A DNA stretch of 64,000 nt from CAZBRS01 sp964494475 (GCA_964494475.1 CAZBRS010000008.1:1-64000); one strand, 5' to 3'; shown: positions 48,638 to 58,008, counted from the stretch's first letter. Notes: generated from the letters alone by a model not told the origin. Made by a program: numbers and translations.

Positions 48638-49780
48638 ATGGCCTCGCTAATCCGACGATCCTTCCGCCGCGCTCCCGTAGCGTGGGCCTTGCTGATGGCC
48701 GCGCTCTCGGCCGGGGCCTGCTCCGGCGGCTCGCGGGCCGAGCCCGGCGAGGTCGGGCTCGACGTCGGGGACTTCGACGCGTTCGTGTCGCCCGCCGAGG
48801 CAGAGCCCGCCGAGGTGGCTCCCGCCGAGAGCGTCGTGGAGATCGTTCCCGATAGCTACGATGTTCCCGATGGTGAACCCGTCGCGCCGGCCTGGGAGCT
48901 GCCCCCCTGCTATCGCGCGTGCGATCGTGTCACGGCGTGCGGCGTGGCGGCCTGCGCCGGGTACGAGTGGGCCAACGCCGGCACGCTCTTCGAGGGCTGC
49001 TTCGGCGGGTGCGACGAGGGCTTCGCCGGCGAAGTGCTGGCGGCGGCCGACTGCCCGGCGGTCCTCGCGATGGCGGGCACGGCGTGGGTCGAGTACGACG
49101 CGGGGTGCACGTCGAACCCCTGCGACGCGGCCTGCGAGGTCTTTGCGGCCTGCGTGGTCGAGGTGTGCGAGGCCCTCGAGCCCGCGCTCCAGGGCACGCT
49201 GGCCTCCGATTGTCACGCGTGGTGCACGCCCTCGGCCAGCGTGTGGCTGGGCGAGACCCCCTGCCCCGACCTGGTGGCCGGGCTCGAGCAGGGCGACCCC
49301 AGCTTCGGACCGGCCTGCCACGGCGCGCCGGGCACGTGCCCCGGCGCTGACTTGTGCGAGCCGTGGGGCGCCAAGGTGGCGGGCTGCATCGTGGCCCACT
49401 GCGCCGGCCACGCCGACGCGTACGAGGCCGGGCTCGCGCTGCTGCTCGGCGGGCTGTGCCAGCAGGGCGCCGACTGCCCGACCGAGGCCGACGTGCAGGG
49501 CATGCTCGCGCCCGAGGTGACGTGCGAGACCCCCGGCCTCGATACGCTGGGGCACGACGAGCCCTTCATCTCGCTCTGCGAGGGCACGGTGGGCGTGACC
49601 GCCGCGCAAGTGACCGAGGCGTGCGAACTGCTGGCGACCTGTCCCGGCGCAGAGTGGCTGGGCGGCGTCGCCGGCTGCTCGGCCTTCCTCGTGGTGGCGC
49701 CGAGCGCGGCCCAGCGCACGCAGTGCCTGCTGGACGCCGTCGACTGCACGGGCGCCTACGCCTGCCTGGAGGGGCTGTGA
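48638..49780 (+). CDS. Cys-rich lipoprotein of unknown function
   Basis: A 380-residue surface lipoprotein with lipobox A-G-A-C28, then an acidic linker (A-E-P-A-E-V-A-P-A-E) to about residue 85. The rest contains about 25 cysteines arranged in related helical modules of roughly 60 residues, each with a C-x3-C-x5-C-x4-C-like start (C-Y-R-A-C-D-R-V-T-A-C, C-D-A-A-C-E-V-F-A-A-C) and a later C-x3-C pair. These are probably disulfide-bonded and exposed. I do not recognise the family. Its stop overlaps the CotH gene start, so the two are translated together. Confidence 0.65.
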   Translation: MASLIRRSFRRAPVAWALLMAALSAGACSGGSRAEPGEVGLDVGDFDAFVSPAEAEPAEVAPAESVVEIVPDSYDVPDGEPVAPAWELPPCYRACDRVTACGVAACAGYEWANAGTLFEGCFGGCDEGFAGEVLAAADCPAVLAMAGTAWVEYDAGCTSNPCDAACEVFAACVVEVCEALEPALQGTLASDCHAWCTPSASVWLGETPCPDLVAGLEQGDPSFGPACHGAPGTCPGADLCEPWGAKVAGCIVAHCAGHADAYEAGLALLLGGLCQQGADCPTEADVQGMLAPEVTCETPGLDTLGHDEPFISLCEGTVGVTAAQVTEACELLATCPGAEWLGGVAGCSAFLVVAPSAAQRTQCLLDAVDCTGAYACLEGL

Positions 49781-51057
49781 ACCGCGCGGTGGCGATGTTC
49801 GTGATCCTGCTGGCCTCGGCGCCGGGCGCGCGCGCCGACGGCAGCGCCGCCATCTTCGACGACGACGCGCCCCTGAAGACGTACCGCCTCGAGGTGGCTC
49901 CGGCCGACTGGGAGTGGCTGAACGCCCACGCGCTCGACGAGGCCTGGGTGCCGGCGTGCGTGGTCTTCGAGGGCCAGGCCTTCGAGGGCGCGTCGGTGCG
50001 CTTCAAGGGTTCGTACGGCTCGCTGTACTCGTGCTTCGACGCGACGGGGAAGCGAACGTGCCCCAAGCTGTCGCTGAAGGTCAGTTTCAACGAGACCGAC
50101 AAGGACGGGCGCTTCCACGGCCTGCGCAAGTTGGTGTTCAACGCGAACAACCGCGACCCGTCGGCGCTGCACGAGCGGATGGCCTATGCCCTCTTCCGCG
50201 CGGCCGGCCTGCCTGCGCCGCGCGCCGTGCACGCGCTGGTGCAGGTCAACGACGAGCCCGCCGGCCTGTTCCTGCTGGTCGAGAACCTCGACAAGGAGTT
50301 CTTGCAGGACCACTTCGCCGAGGCGGGCGGCAACCTGTACAAGGAGGCCTGGCCCTATTGGCCCGATCCGACGAGCTATCTCGCGGCCCTCGAGACCAAC
50401 GAAGCCGAGGCCGACGTCTCGCGCCTGGTCGACTTCGCGGCGGCGCTGCAGACGGTGGAGCCCGACACGTTCAACGCCGTCGTCGACCCCTGGATCGACC
50501 GCGCGGCCATGACGCGCTACCTGGCCGTCGACCTGTTCGTGAACGACTGGGACGGCATCGCCAAGTTCTACTGCGGGCTCGACGCGCCCGATCGCACCCA
50601 GTGCGGCAACCACAACTTCTACCTGTACGACGACCCGCTCACCGGGCGCTTCGTGGTCCTCCCCTGGGACCAGGACCAGTCGCTCTACGAGCCGAACACC
50701 GACCTGGGGCGCAGTTGGTGGGACGCCGACCCCGAGGCGTGCAAGCCCGACCCCGCCGGCGGCTGGTTCTCGGTGCTGGCGCCCCAGTGCGACCCGCTGC
50801 TGCGCGGCCTGCTGCTCGAGAACTGGCCGGCCTACCAGGCCGAGCTGGCCGCCGCCGGCGCCGAGGGCGGCTACCTGAGCCTGGCCGCCGTGCAGGCGCG
50901 CCTCGACCGCTACCGCGCCCAGATCCTCCAGGCCGTCGAGGCCGACCCCAACGGCCCCACGCCGGCCGAGTGGCGCCGCGCCGCCTCGCGCCTCCGCGAG
51001 GTGCTGGCCGCTCAAGCCGCCGAGGTGCAGGCGGTGGTCGGGTGGGCCCCGCCGTGA
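49777..51057 (+). CDS. CotH-like secreted kinase
   Basis: A 426-residue exported protein with a short signal peptide ending in R-A-D. The CotH (spore-coat protein kinase H) family marks are present: R-F-K-G-S near 70, K-L-S-L-K-V-S-F, L-V-F-N-A-N-N-R-D-P-S, G-L-F-L-L-V-E-N-L-D near 165, D-L-F-V-N-D-W-D-G near 250 and N-H-N-F-Y-L-Y...V-L-P-W-D-Q-D near 275-300, where the last Asp residues bind metal. Known CotH proteins phosphorylate secreted partners. Start is GTG at 49777-49779, overlapping the previous stop (GTGA) with GGAGGGG before it. The co-encoded Cys-rich lipoprotein is the obvious candidate substrate. Confidence 0.85.
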   Translation: MNRAVAMFVILLASAPGARADGSAAIFDDDAPLKTYRLEVAPADWEWLNAHALDEAWVPACVVFEGQAFEGASVRFKGSYGSLYSCFDATGKRTCPKLSLKVSFNETDKDGRFHGLRKLVFNANNRDPSALHERMAYALFRAAGLPAPRAVHALVQVNDEPAGLFLLVENLDKEFLQDHFAEAGGNLYKEAWPYWPDPTSYLAALETNEAEADVSRLVDFAAALQTVEPDTFNAVVDPWIDRAAMTRYLAVDLFVNDWDGIAKFYCGLDAPDRTQCGNHNFYLYDDPLTGRFVVLPWDQDQSLYEPNTDLGRSWWDADPEACKPDPAGGWFSVLAPQCDPLLRGLLLENWPAYQAELAAAGAEGGYLSLAAVQARLDRYRAQILQAVEADPNGPTPAEWRRAASRLREVLAAQAAEVQAVVGWAPP

Positions 51058-51092
51058 CGAGACGCCGTGCGGACTCCGTTCCGTGACGGGAA

Positions 51093-51121
51093 TTGACCCC
51101 ACCCTCCGATCCCTGTAGCAT
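51093..51121 (+). promoter_or_regulatory. Promoter of the 1330-residue Cys-rich lipoprotein gene
   Basis: TTGACC (51093-51098), 17 bases, TAGCAT (51116-51121, four of six), 34 bases before the ATG. Confidence 0.55.
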
Positions 51122-51154
51122 ACGCCCGGGCGAATAGTCTCGGATCTCCTTCGA

Positions 51155-54100
51155 ATGAAACGACTTTTCCTGGTGCTCTCGACCCTCGTCGGCCTCTCCC
51201 TCGCCACGGCCTGCGGCGGCGGGGCGGGCACCGACGACGACGACGTGCTGGCCACCATCGACTGGGGCACCGACAAGAACGGAAACGATCCCATGGGGTT
51301 CGACGTACCGTTCGAAACAGGGCTGCCCGATCTCGGCGGCGCCGACGAGGGCCCCGGCTTCGACGCTCCCGACCTCGACCTCGGCGGTGACGCGGGCCTG
51401 GCGTGCCCCACCGAGAAGGGCTGCCAGGACGAGAACGCCCGCGAGTGCGTCGACGACGCGACGTACAACGTGTGCAAGAAGACCGACGACGACTGCCTCG
51501 AATGGAAGGGCCCGCTGGCGTGCGGGTTCGGCAAGACGTGCGTGGCGGGCGCCTGCACGTGCGAGTTCGAGCCCTGCGGCATCACCTGCTGCGAAGAGGG
51601 CCAGTCGTGCTCCAACGGCTATTGCTGCTCCCCCGCGTGCGGCACCAAGACGTGCGGCCCCGACGGCTGCGGCGGCGAGTGCGGCGTGTGCGAGGGCGGC
51701 GCGGTCTGCCAGAACGGCGCGTGCTCGTGCACGCCCTCGTGCGTGGGCAAGACGTGCGGTCCCGACGGCTGCGGCGGCTCGTGCGGCGCGTGCCAGGAGG
51801 GCTACTCGTGCTGGGACGACGGGCAGTGCCACCTGGGCGGCTGCGTGCCCCAGTGCGCGGGCCAGATGTGCGGTGACGACGGCTGCGGGGGCCAGTGCGG
51901 CCTCTGCTACGGCTGCAACGGCCAGGTGCTGCCGGTCACCGCGTGCGTCGACGGCGCGTGCCCGAACGACTGCTGCCCCCAGTGCCAGGGCAAGGAGTGC
52001 GGCGCCGACAACTGCGGCGGGGTGTGCGGCCTGTGCGCCGACAACGCGACCTGCGTCGACGGGGCCTGCGTGTGCGTGCCCGCGTGCACGGGCAAGACGT
52101 GCGGGGCCGACGGCTGCGGCGGCGTGTGCGGCACGTGCTACGGCTGCGGCGGCCTGCCGCTGCCCGACTCGAAGTGCCAGAACGGGCAGTGCCCGCCGGT
52201 GTGCTGCGCGCAGTGCAAGAACGGCGACAGCACGCTGCGCGAGTGCGGCCCCGACGGCTGCGGCGACGTGTGCGGCGTGTGCACCGACTGCGAGGGCGCT
52301 CCCCTGCCGGCCGATCAGTGCAACGACGGCAAGTGCCCCGTGCTCTGCTGCCCGCTGTGCCTGAACCGCGAGTGCGGCGGCGACGGCTGCGGCGGCACGT
52401 GCGGACCGCTCGCCGGGGCCTGCCCGGCGGCCAACGAGCAGTGCGTGAACGGCAAGTGCCAGTGCGTGCCCGCGTGCGACGGCAAGAACTGCGGTGCCGA
52501 CGGCTGCGGCGGCTACTGTGGCTCGTACGCGCTGGGGCAGTGCGGGTTGCCGAACGAGACCTGCGTCGACGGCGTATGCAACTGCGCGAAGCAGTGCGCG
52601 GGCAAGGCGTGCGGGCCCGACGGCTGCGGCGGCGTGTGCGGCACCTGCCCCAACGCGGCCGACGTCTGCACGGCGGGCAAGTGCGTGTGCCAGCCCAACT
52701 GCATCGGCCGCGAGTGCGGCAGCGACGGCTGCACCCAGTCGTGCGGCGACTGCCCGTCCGAGCTGTTCGAGTGCAGCCCTCTCGGCACCTGCACGCCCAC
52801 CTGCGGCAACGGCGACTGCGACGGCATCGAGACGTGCGAGACCTGCCCGGGCGACTGCGGCGTGTGCTCGTACGTGCCCGATCACGTGTACCTCGTCGAC
52901 CGCACCAAGCTGACCGACGCCGAGGCGGTCATGATCGCCACGCTGCAGGGCATGCTGGCCAAGAAGAAGGCCCAGATCTATCTGACCAACGCGGGCAACG
53001 CCTCGGCGTGGCTGGTCGACCTGGTGGCCCACCGCGGCGTCATCGTCGAACAGCAGGACAACGCCGCCTGGTATCTCGACCACTTCAAGGACGTGATCGG
53101 CGGGTACATCCTGTACGACCTCGGCACCGACTCCGAGGCCGTCGCCACCAGCCTGGCCGGGCACGTGTGCGGCGCGGGCGGCGTGCTGTGCCAGGACGCG
53201 AACGTGCCGGGCGACTTCGATCTGGGCAGCGTGGCGGTCACGCCCGACCTCGAGGCCACGCTCGTCGCCAAGGGCTTCGCGAAGGTGCTCGACGTGCGCG
53301 GGCAAGACGAGGCCTGGTGTCGCTCGAACTACTTCTCGGGGCTGGCCCACGATCTGGCGGTCGAGCTCGACGAGTCGACGGGGCTCCATCACCCGCTCCG
53401 CGATCTGGCCGTGCAGCGCCGTGCGTTCGTGTACTCGAAGGGCGACGACCCCTTCCGCGCTCAGGCCGTGGCGGCGCTCGACGACGGGGCGTGGGTGCTC
53501 GGCGGGCCGACCCCCGGCACCTTCCTGTCGTGGATCGGCACGGTGCTGCAGAACAAGGCCGTGCCCCTGCCCGCCGAGAAGGCCGCGAACCTCAGCCTGC
53601 TGTCGAAGGTGGTCGTGCCCACGCTGGTGCAGAAGAACCGCATCCAGGGCTCGCCCGTCACCGCCGACGGCGTTCACTACGTGGCGCTGGTCATGGGCGG
53701 TGGGCACCAGGTCGATTGGATCCTGAACGACTTCACGAAGCCGAACTGGTGGGGCAACCCCCACCGCGGGTCCTTCACGGTGAACTGGGAGCTGCCCCCG
53801 GCGCTCGGCGAGTTCGCGCCCTCGGTGCTGGCCACCCTCTACGACAAGGCCACCACCGGCGCCCACGCCGACTACTTCGTGTCGGCCACGGCGGGTCACG
53901 GCTTCGGCCTGCTCTCGAGCCTCTCGGACGTGGCGACGTGGGCCGGCGACCTGTACGACCACGTGGAGCGCACCGACCTGCGCGTGGTTTCGCTGGCCAC
54001 CCAGACGGGCGCCATGAGCCAGGCCGCGCCCATCCTCGAGCTGCCCAACGTGTTCGGCGTGCTCTACCGCAAGTGGGACGTCCCCGAGGCCGAGTCGGGA

Positions 54101-55147
54101 GCCCTGCTGTGGCACCAGGGCAAGCCCGCCCTGGCCGTGCGCTACCACCTGACCGACGACGGCGAGATCACGCACACCGGCGCGGCCATCGCCGAGGGCG
54201 TCAACGGCCTGCCGCGGCTGCCCCACGACGACCCCGCCTCGTACTCGCTGGTCTACCTCGACCCCGAAGCGTACTGGGGCGGCTCGATCAACGATCCGGC
54301 GTGCATGAATTCCGTGGCCCAGATGGTCGAGGGCTTCGCCGACGGCGTCCGCGTGGTCACGGTCGAAGAGCTCTTCTACCACCTGCGCAAGAACTTCGGG
54401 GTGCCGCTGCAGACCCCCGACGACGCGGCGCTCGTCTACGACGATCTGCCCACCCAGTTGTCGCCCGGCGAGGCCCGCGAGGTGCACGTCACGGTCGTGA
54501 ACACCGGCACCCACGTGTGGAAGCACGAGACCGGGTACGCCCTGGGCGCGGTCGACGGCAGCGACCCCTTCGGTCCGGTCCGGGTCGCGTTGCCGGGCGA
54601 CGTCACGGTCAGCCCGGGGTACGAGCACACGTTCACGTTCACCCTCACGGCGCCGGCCACCAACGGCACCTACGTGACCGACTGGCGCATGGTGCGCGAG
54701 GGCGTGGGCTTCTTCGGCGAAGAGCTGTTCGCGGCGGTGGGCGTGGGGGGACCGCCGTCGTGGGTGTACGAGGCCGAGACCGACCTGGCGCACACCCAGG
54801 GGCGGCTCGAGGGCGACGGCTGGTCGTTCAGCCCGGTCTACGATACGTCGGCGGCCCGCCTGTACGGCCCCGACGAGACGCGCATCCCCGCCGGGAGCCA
54901 CCAGGCCGTGTTCCGCGTGGCGAGCAAGACCGGCGCGTTCGCCGAGGTGGCCACGCTCGAGGTGTTCGACACCGAGACCTCGGCCGTGCTGGCCACGAAG
55001 AAGCTCTACCGCTCCAGTTTTGGTTTCGACAACACCTACCAGGACTTCTCGCTGGCGTTCACGAACGCCGCGGGCCATCGGCTGCAGTTCCGCGTGCTGT
55101 TCCAGGACACCGAGGTGGTCAAGGTCGACAAGGTCACGATCCGGTGA
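51155..55147 (+). CDS. Cys-rich repeat lipoprotein with GxGYxYP-like and Ig-like domains
   Basis: A 1330-residue exposed lipoprotein with lipobox A-T-A-C20. A linker and a first Cys-rich part run to about 160. Ten C-x-G-K-x-C-G-x-D-G-C-G-G-x-C-G-x-C modules then fill about residues 160-535, ending in C-G-N-G-D-C-D-G-I-E-T-C. Residues ~575-1085 resemble the GxGYxYP putative glycoside hydrolase domain (V-Y-L-V-D-R-T-K-L, N-R-I-Q-G, G-G-G-H-Q-V-D-W, Y-H-L-R-K-N-F). A CARDB/NBR1-like Ig domain follows (~1100-1195), then a carbohydrate-binding-like sandwich (~1205-1330). The likely role is binding or cutting polysaccharide at the cell surface, with the Cys repeats as a stalk. Single-gene unit; its end overlaps the convergent gene by 14 bases. 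Confidence 0.75.
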   Translation: MKRLFLVLSTLVGLSLATACGGGAGTDDDDVLATIDWGTDKNGNDPMGFDVPFETGLPDLGGADEGPGFDAPDLDLGGDAGLACPTEKGCQDENARECVDDATYNVCKKTDDDCLEWKGPLACGFGKTCVAGACTCEFEPCGITCCEEGQSCSNGYCCSPACGTKTCGPDGCGGECGVCEGGAVCQNGACSCTPSCVGKTCGPDGCGGSCGACQEGYSCWDDGQCHLGGCVPQCAGQMCGDDGCGGQCGLCYGCNGQVLPVTACVDGACPNDCCPQCQGKECGADNCGGVCGLCADNATCVDGACVCVPACTGKTCGADGCGGVCGTCYGCGGLPLPDSKCQNGQCPPVCCAQCKNGDSTLRECGPDGCGDVCGVCTDCEGAPLPADQCNDGKCPVLCCPLCLNRECGGDGCGGTCGPLAGACPAANEQCVNGKCQCVPACDGKNCGADGCGGYCGSYALGQCGLPNETCVDGVCNCAKQCAGKACGPDGCGGVCGTCPNAADVCTAGKCVCQPNCIGRECGSDGCTQSCGDCPSELFECSPLGTCTPTCGNGDCDGIETCETCPGDCGVCSYVPDHVYLVDRTKLTDAEAVMIATLQGMLAKKKAQIYLTNAGNASAWLVDLVAHRGVIVEQQDNAAWYLDHFKDVIGGYILYDLGTDSEAVATSLAGHVCGAGGVLCQDANVPGDFDLGSVAVTPDLEATLVAKGFAKVLDVRGQDEAWCRSNYFSGLAHDLAVELDESTGLHHPLRDLAVQRRAFVYSKGDDPFRAQAVAALDDGAWVLGGPTPGTFLSWIGTVLQNKAVPLPAEKAANLSLLSKVVVPTLVQKNRIQGSPVTADGVHYVALVMGGGHQVDWILNDFTKPNWWGNPHRGSFTVNWELPPALGEFAPSVLATLYDKATTGAHADYFVSATAGHGFGLLSSLSDVATWAGDLYDHVERTDLRVVSLATQTGAMSQAAPILELPNVFGVLYRKWDVPEAESGALLWHQGKPALAVRYHLTDDGEITHTGAAIAEGVNGLPRLPHDDPASYSLVYLDPEAYWGGSINDPACMNSVAQMVEGFADGVRVVTVEELFYHLRKNFGVPLQTPDDAALVYDDLPTQLSPGEAREVHVTVVNTGTHVWKHETGYALGAVDGSDPFGPVRVALPGDVTVSPGYEHTFTFTLTAPATNGTYVTDWRMVREGVGFFGEELFAAVGVGGPPSWVYEAETDLAHTQGRLEGDGWSFSPVYDTSAARLYGPDETRIPAGSHQAVFRVASKTGAFAEVATLEVFDTETSAVLATKKLYRSSFGFDNTYQDFSLAFTNAAGHRLQFRVLFQDTEVVKVDKVTIR
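51632..52757 (+). repeat. Ten-unit Cys-rich coding repeat
   Basis: Ten degenerate units of about 80-125 bases, each centred on TGCGG(C/T)...GACGGCTGCGGCGG and encoding CG-x-D-G-C-G-G-x-CG. Spacer lengths between units vary, so this is an amplified protein module and not a DNA array such as CRISPR. Confidence 0.85.
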
Positions 55148-56264
55148 GGCGCTGGTACGCGCGCCACAGGCGCCCCTTCCAGGTGGGACCGGCCCACTCG
55201 AGGCGCTGCACGTCTTCGTAGCGGTCGGCCCAGCGCTCCTTCCAGCCGAGCACCTCTCCTCCCAGCTCGATCCATCGCTCGCCGCGTGCGTGCAGCGCCC
55301 GGACGAGCTTCAGCAGCAGCAACGTGCCGGGGCTCCAGGCCTTCGCCGCCGGGTCGTAGCCGATCCGCAGCATCCACGTGCGCCCCTCGCCGGCGAGGGT
55401 CAGGGCCAGCGCCGCGTCCTGGTCGTGACCGGGGTCGCCGGGCAGCGCCAGGAAGTGGAGCTCGAGCCGGCGCTGCGCTCGCCACAGGTCGAGGCAGGCG
55501 TCGTCGAAGGCGCGGTCGACCGCCGGATCGACCTGGCGGCTCCGCGACTCCCAGCCCCGCTGCCACGTCGTCTGCAGCAGGGCGTCGGCGCGGGCGCGCG
55601 CGGCCGGCCACGAGGCGTCGTCGAGCTCGTGGGCGACCAGTGTCTCGAGGTGCGGCTCCCCCGGGCGCTCGCGGGCCAGCTTGCGAAGCGATCGCCGGGC
55701 GCTCTGCAGCAGGCCGGCGCGGTGCTCCGTCAGGTGGGCCTCCAGGTCGTCGGGCAGCACGATCTGGGCCGCCCGGGTCCAGGTGCCGCGCCGAACGAAG
55801 CGACCTCGAGCCACCAGGGCCGCGGCGAGCGGCTCGGCGCTGGTGGCGTCCTGGCGGTAGAGCGTCACGAGGTCCGCGCCCGCGCGCCGGATCGCCTCGT
55901 CGAGGGCCTCGGCCAGCGCGGACGCCACGCGGGCCTCGTCTCCGCGGCGCGCGAGGTAGGCCGGCACGCGCATGAACGAGACCTGGTCGAAGCCCCGCAG
56001 GGTGCGAAGGGACAAGCCGGCCCGCGTCACGACCTCTTCGCGGAGGACGGCGGCAGCGACCAGGGGGCCGTCGGGCTCCTCGCGCACGTCGAGGGCCCAG
56101 CATCCGCGATGCCCGAGCAGACGCCCACACAGGTGCCAATACGCGAAGCCCGCCCAGGGGTTCGGCGGGCACGCGGCCTCGAGGGCTTCGACGCCCGCGC
56201 GCCAGGCCTCCCAGTCGACCGGCCCCTCCAGGCGGCGCGCCGAGCTCACCAGGCGAGTGCTCAC
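55134..56264 (-). CDS. FemAB/GNAT-like acyltransferase (CelD/BcsL type)
   Basis: A 376-residue cytoplasmic protein of the double-GNAT acyltransferase type common in exopolysaccharide loci. Landmarks are the A-G-F-A-Y-W start region, the basic R-R-S-L-R-K-L-A-R-E-R-P helix in mid-protein and a C-terminal acetyl-CoA-fold segment with G-Y-D-P-A-A-K-A-W-S-P-G-T-L-L-L near 310 and W-I-E-L-G-G-E-V-L-G-W-K-E-R-W near 340, close to the FemAB/CelD pattern of G-x-D-x4-Y-S-P-G. Start is GTG at 56262-56264 with CGGAGGAT before it, overlapping the previous stop. Last of three overlapping acyltransferase genes. The substrate is probably a surface sugar or peptide; this is inferred from context. Confidence 0.75.
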   Translation of the reverse strand: MSTRLVSSARRLEGPVDWEAWRAGVEALEAACPPNPWAGFAYWHLCGRLLGHRGCWALDVREEPDGPLVAAAVLREEVVTRAGLSLRTLRGFDQVSFMRVPAYLARRGDEARVASALAEALDEAIRRAGADLVTLYRQDATSAEPLAAALVARGRFVRRGTWTRAAQIVLPDDLEAHLTEHRAGLLQSARRSLRKLARERPGEPHLETLVAHELDDASWPAARARADALLQTTWQRGWESRSRQVDPAVDRAFDDACLDLWRAQRRLELHFLALPGDPGHDQDAALALTLAGEGRTWMLRIGYDPAAKAWSPGTLLLLKLVRALHARGERWIELGGEVLGWKERWADRYEDVQRLEWAGPTWKGRLWRAYQRLTGS

Positions 56265-56932
56265 AGATCCTCCGGTCCGCGCGCCGCCCGCGAGACGAAC
56301 TCGCGGCGGCCCAGTTGGACGCGGGTGCCCGCCGCCGAGGTCGACGTGTGAAGCCGCAGCCCGGCCACGCAGGCGTACCCCACGCTCTCGATGCGGCACG
56401 CACCCACGCGGGCGTGCACCTGGAGCGAGACCGCGTTGTCGGCCGAGACGGTCGACAGGAAGTGCAGGGCCCCCGAGTTCGCCACTCCGTGCTCGGCGGC
56501 GGCCAGCAGCAACTCGAACAGGCCGCGTCCGCGCGCGTCGGGGCGCAGGAAGGCGTCGAAGAGATAGGCGTCGCGGGGGCCCAGGTCCATGCGGTAGCCG
56601 TCGTCGTCTTCGGCGACGTACGCGCCCAGGCTGCTCCAGACGTAGCCGACCAGCCGGCCGGCCTCCTCGACGCCGAACGCCCGGGCACCCACCTGGAAGC
56701 GGCGCGCCAGCAGGGCCACGCCTGCGTTCGGGTCGGTCATGGCGCGGCACGCGGCGAGGCGGGGCAGATCCACGGGCGAGAGCTCCCGGACCCCGATCCC
56801 GGTCACGCTCGGCACGGCGAGCAGCGGCAGCTCGAACACCACCAGGCGATCGGCCGCGAAGAGCCACGACGGAACGCGCGATCGCAAGCGCCGCCACCAG
56901 GCGGCGGCGCGGCGGAGCACGGGCGTGCTCAT
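56261..56932 (-). CDS. GNAT family acetyltransferase
   Basis: A 223-residue protein with one GNAT domain. The first ~45 residues are basic and hydrophobic (W-W-R-R-L-R-S-R-V-P-S-W-L). The core shows V-R-E-L-S-P-V-D-L-P, the acceptor strand L-F-D-A-F-L-R-P-D-A-R-G-R-G with the acetyl-CoA loop (R-G-R-G), then V-S-A-D-N-A-V-S-L-Q-V-H-A-R-V-G. Both ends overlap its neighbours (ATGA with the upstream gene, GTGA with the downstream one), so the three acyltransferases form one translationally coupled unit. Confidence 0.82.
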   Translation of the reverse strand: MSTPVLRRAAAWWRRLRSRVPSWLFAADRLVVFELPLLAVPSVTGIGVRELSPVDLPRLAACRAMTDPNAGVALLARRFQVGARAFGVEEAGRLVGYVWSSLGAYVAEDDDGYRMDLGPRDAYLFDAFLRPDARGRGLFELLLAAAEHGVANSGALHFLSTVSADNAVSLQVHARVGACRIESVGYACVAGLRLHTSTSAAGTRVQLGRREFVSRAARGPEDL

Positions 56933-58008
56933 GACCGGGCCCTCAACGCGGCCTTCAGCCGGCCCTTGAACGTTCGCCCGAAGAGCCGCAGGTGGTGGCT
57001 CGGGACGCACTCGGTGGCCCAATGCTCCTTGTAGTCGAGGTGGTCGCCCCCGAACTCGAGCACCCGGTCGCCCCGGGCCAGGCTGTCGGCCGCCCAGGCC
57101 GCGAAGAGCTGCGAGCCCGGGCTGAAGCGATGCCACTCCGGATCGTAGCACCCCACCAGCATGTAGACGTTCCCTCGCTCGACCAGGTTCAGGTCGAAGG
57201 CCAGGGGGCGGCCCCCTGCCTCGAGCAGGCACACGTCGAGCAGGCCGCGCGTCGAGAACGAGCGGATCACGTCGGCGTAGAACGCCCGGTTGGTCGCGCC
57301 CTGCAGGGCGTCGCCGGCGCTCCCCTGCCAGCTTCGCGCGGCCAGGCTCGCGAGCGTTGCTTCGAGCGCGTCGGTGCCGAACCGTCGCACGTCGTCGGGG
57401 TCGCGCAGCCGCACCAGCTTCAGCGGGCCCAGGTGCTCCTCGAGCCGGTTTCGCCCCCAACGCAGCTTCTTGCGCGAGACCTTGTTGCGCAGTCCGGACA
57501 GCTCGGCCTGCGACGCGGGCAGCACCAGCCGCGGTTGCACGTCGAACGGGGCCAGGCGCGAGGGGATGCCGTGCGTCGTGAGGACGTCGCAAAGGTGAAC
57601 GAGCCGGCCGGCCAGGGGGTCGAGCTTGAACAGGTCGATCAGGTCGTAGTGCCCCCCGAGCTCGGTCCACAGCGCGACCAGGCCCTCGGCCTGGCTCGCG
57701 GGGTCCGGCGCGAGCAGCGGCGGGATGCGCTGCGAGTTGATCTCGATGGTGCGGAGCGTGCGCAACGTGCCCAGGCGGCTCTGCAGCGGGGCCTCCTGCA
57801 GGAGGGCCATCGCCGCGGTCCGACCGGCGCCGTCGACGAAGCGGAGGGGCAGGGGACGGCACTCGGGCGGGAGCGCGTGCCGGATGCCGGCCTCGATCCA
57901 CTCCAGGTCCGTGAAGACCGAATCGCCCGGCGTTCCCGCGCGCAGCGCGCTCCAGTCGCGTCGGAAGGCCTCGGTCGGCGGGAAGGTCTCGCGGCGAAGG
58001 GTGAGCAC
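56929..58008 (-). CDS. FemAB-like acyltransferase (exopolysaccharide-associated type)
   Basis: A 359-residue protein of the same double-GNAT class as the gene at 55134, with F-T-D-L-E-W-I-E-A-G near 30, the basic R-N-K-V-S-R-K-K-L-R-W-G-R-N-R-L helix and a C-terminal G-C-Y-D-P-E-W-H-R-F-S-P-G-S-Q-L-F segment followed by F-G-G-D-H-L-D-Y-K-E-H-W. This last block is the usual FemAB/CelD signature. Start is probably GTG at 58006-58008 with GGAG eight bases before it. It heads the three-gene unit and is divergent from the TolC-like gene. Similar proteins occur in exosortase-linked polysaccharide loci. Confidence 0.78.
   Translation of the reverse strand: MLTLRRETFPPTEAFRRDWSALRAGTPGDSVFTDLEWIEAGIRHALPPECRPLPLRFVDGAGRTAAMALLQEAPLQSRLGTLRTLRTIEINSQRIPPLLAPDPASQAEGLVALWTELGGHYDLIDLFKLDPLAGRLVHLCDVLTTHGIPSRLAPFDVQPRLVLPASQAELSGLRNKVSRKKLRWGRNRLEEHLGPLKLVRLRDPDDVRRFGTDALEATLASLAARSWQGSAGDALQGATNRAFYADVIRSFSTRGLLDVCLLEAGGRPLAFDLNLVERGNVYMLVGCYDPEWHRFSPGSQLFAAWAADSLARGDRVLEFGGDHLDYKEHWATECVPSHHLRLFGRTFKGRLKAALRARS

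Noticed and set aside
51632..52757. CRISPR-like regular array
   Set aside because: Unit length and spacers vary, the repeats are degenerate, and the frame is continuously coding with conserved cysteines.
50639..55078. 1479-codon open frame antisense to the CotH and Cys-rich lipoprotein genes
   Set aside because: It is low-complexity Ala/Val/Arg/Gly text caused by reversed GGC/TGC codons. The plus strand has signal peptides and conserved repeats.
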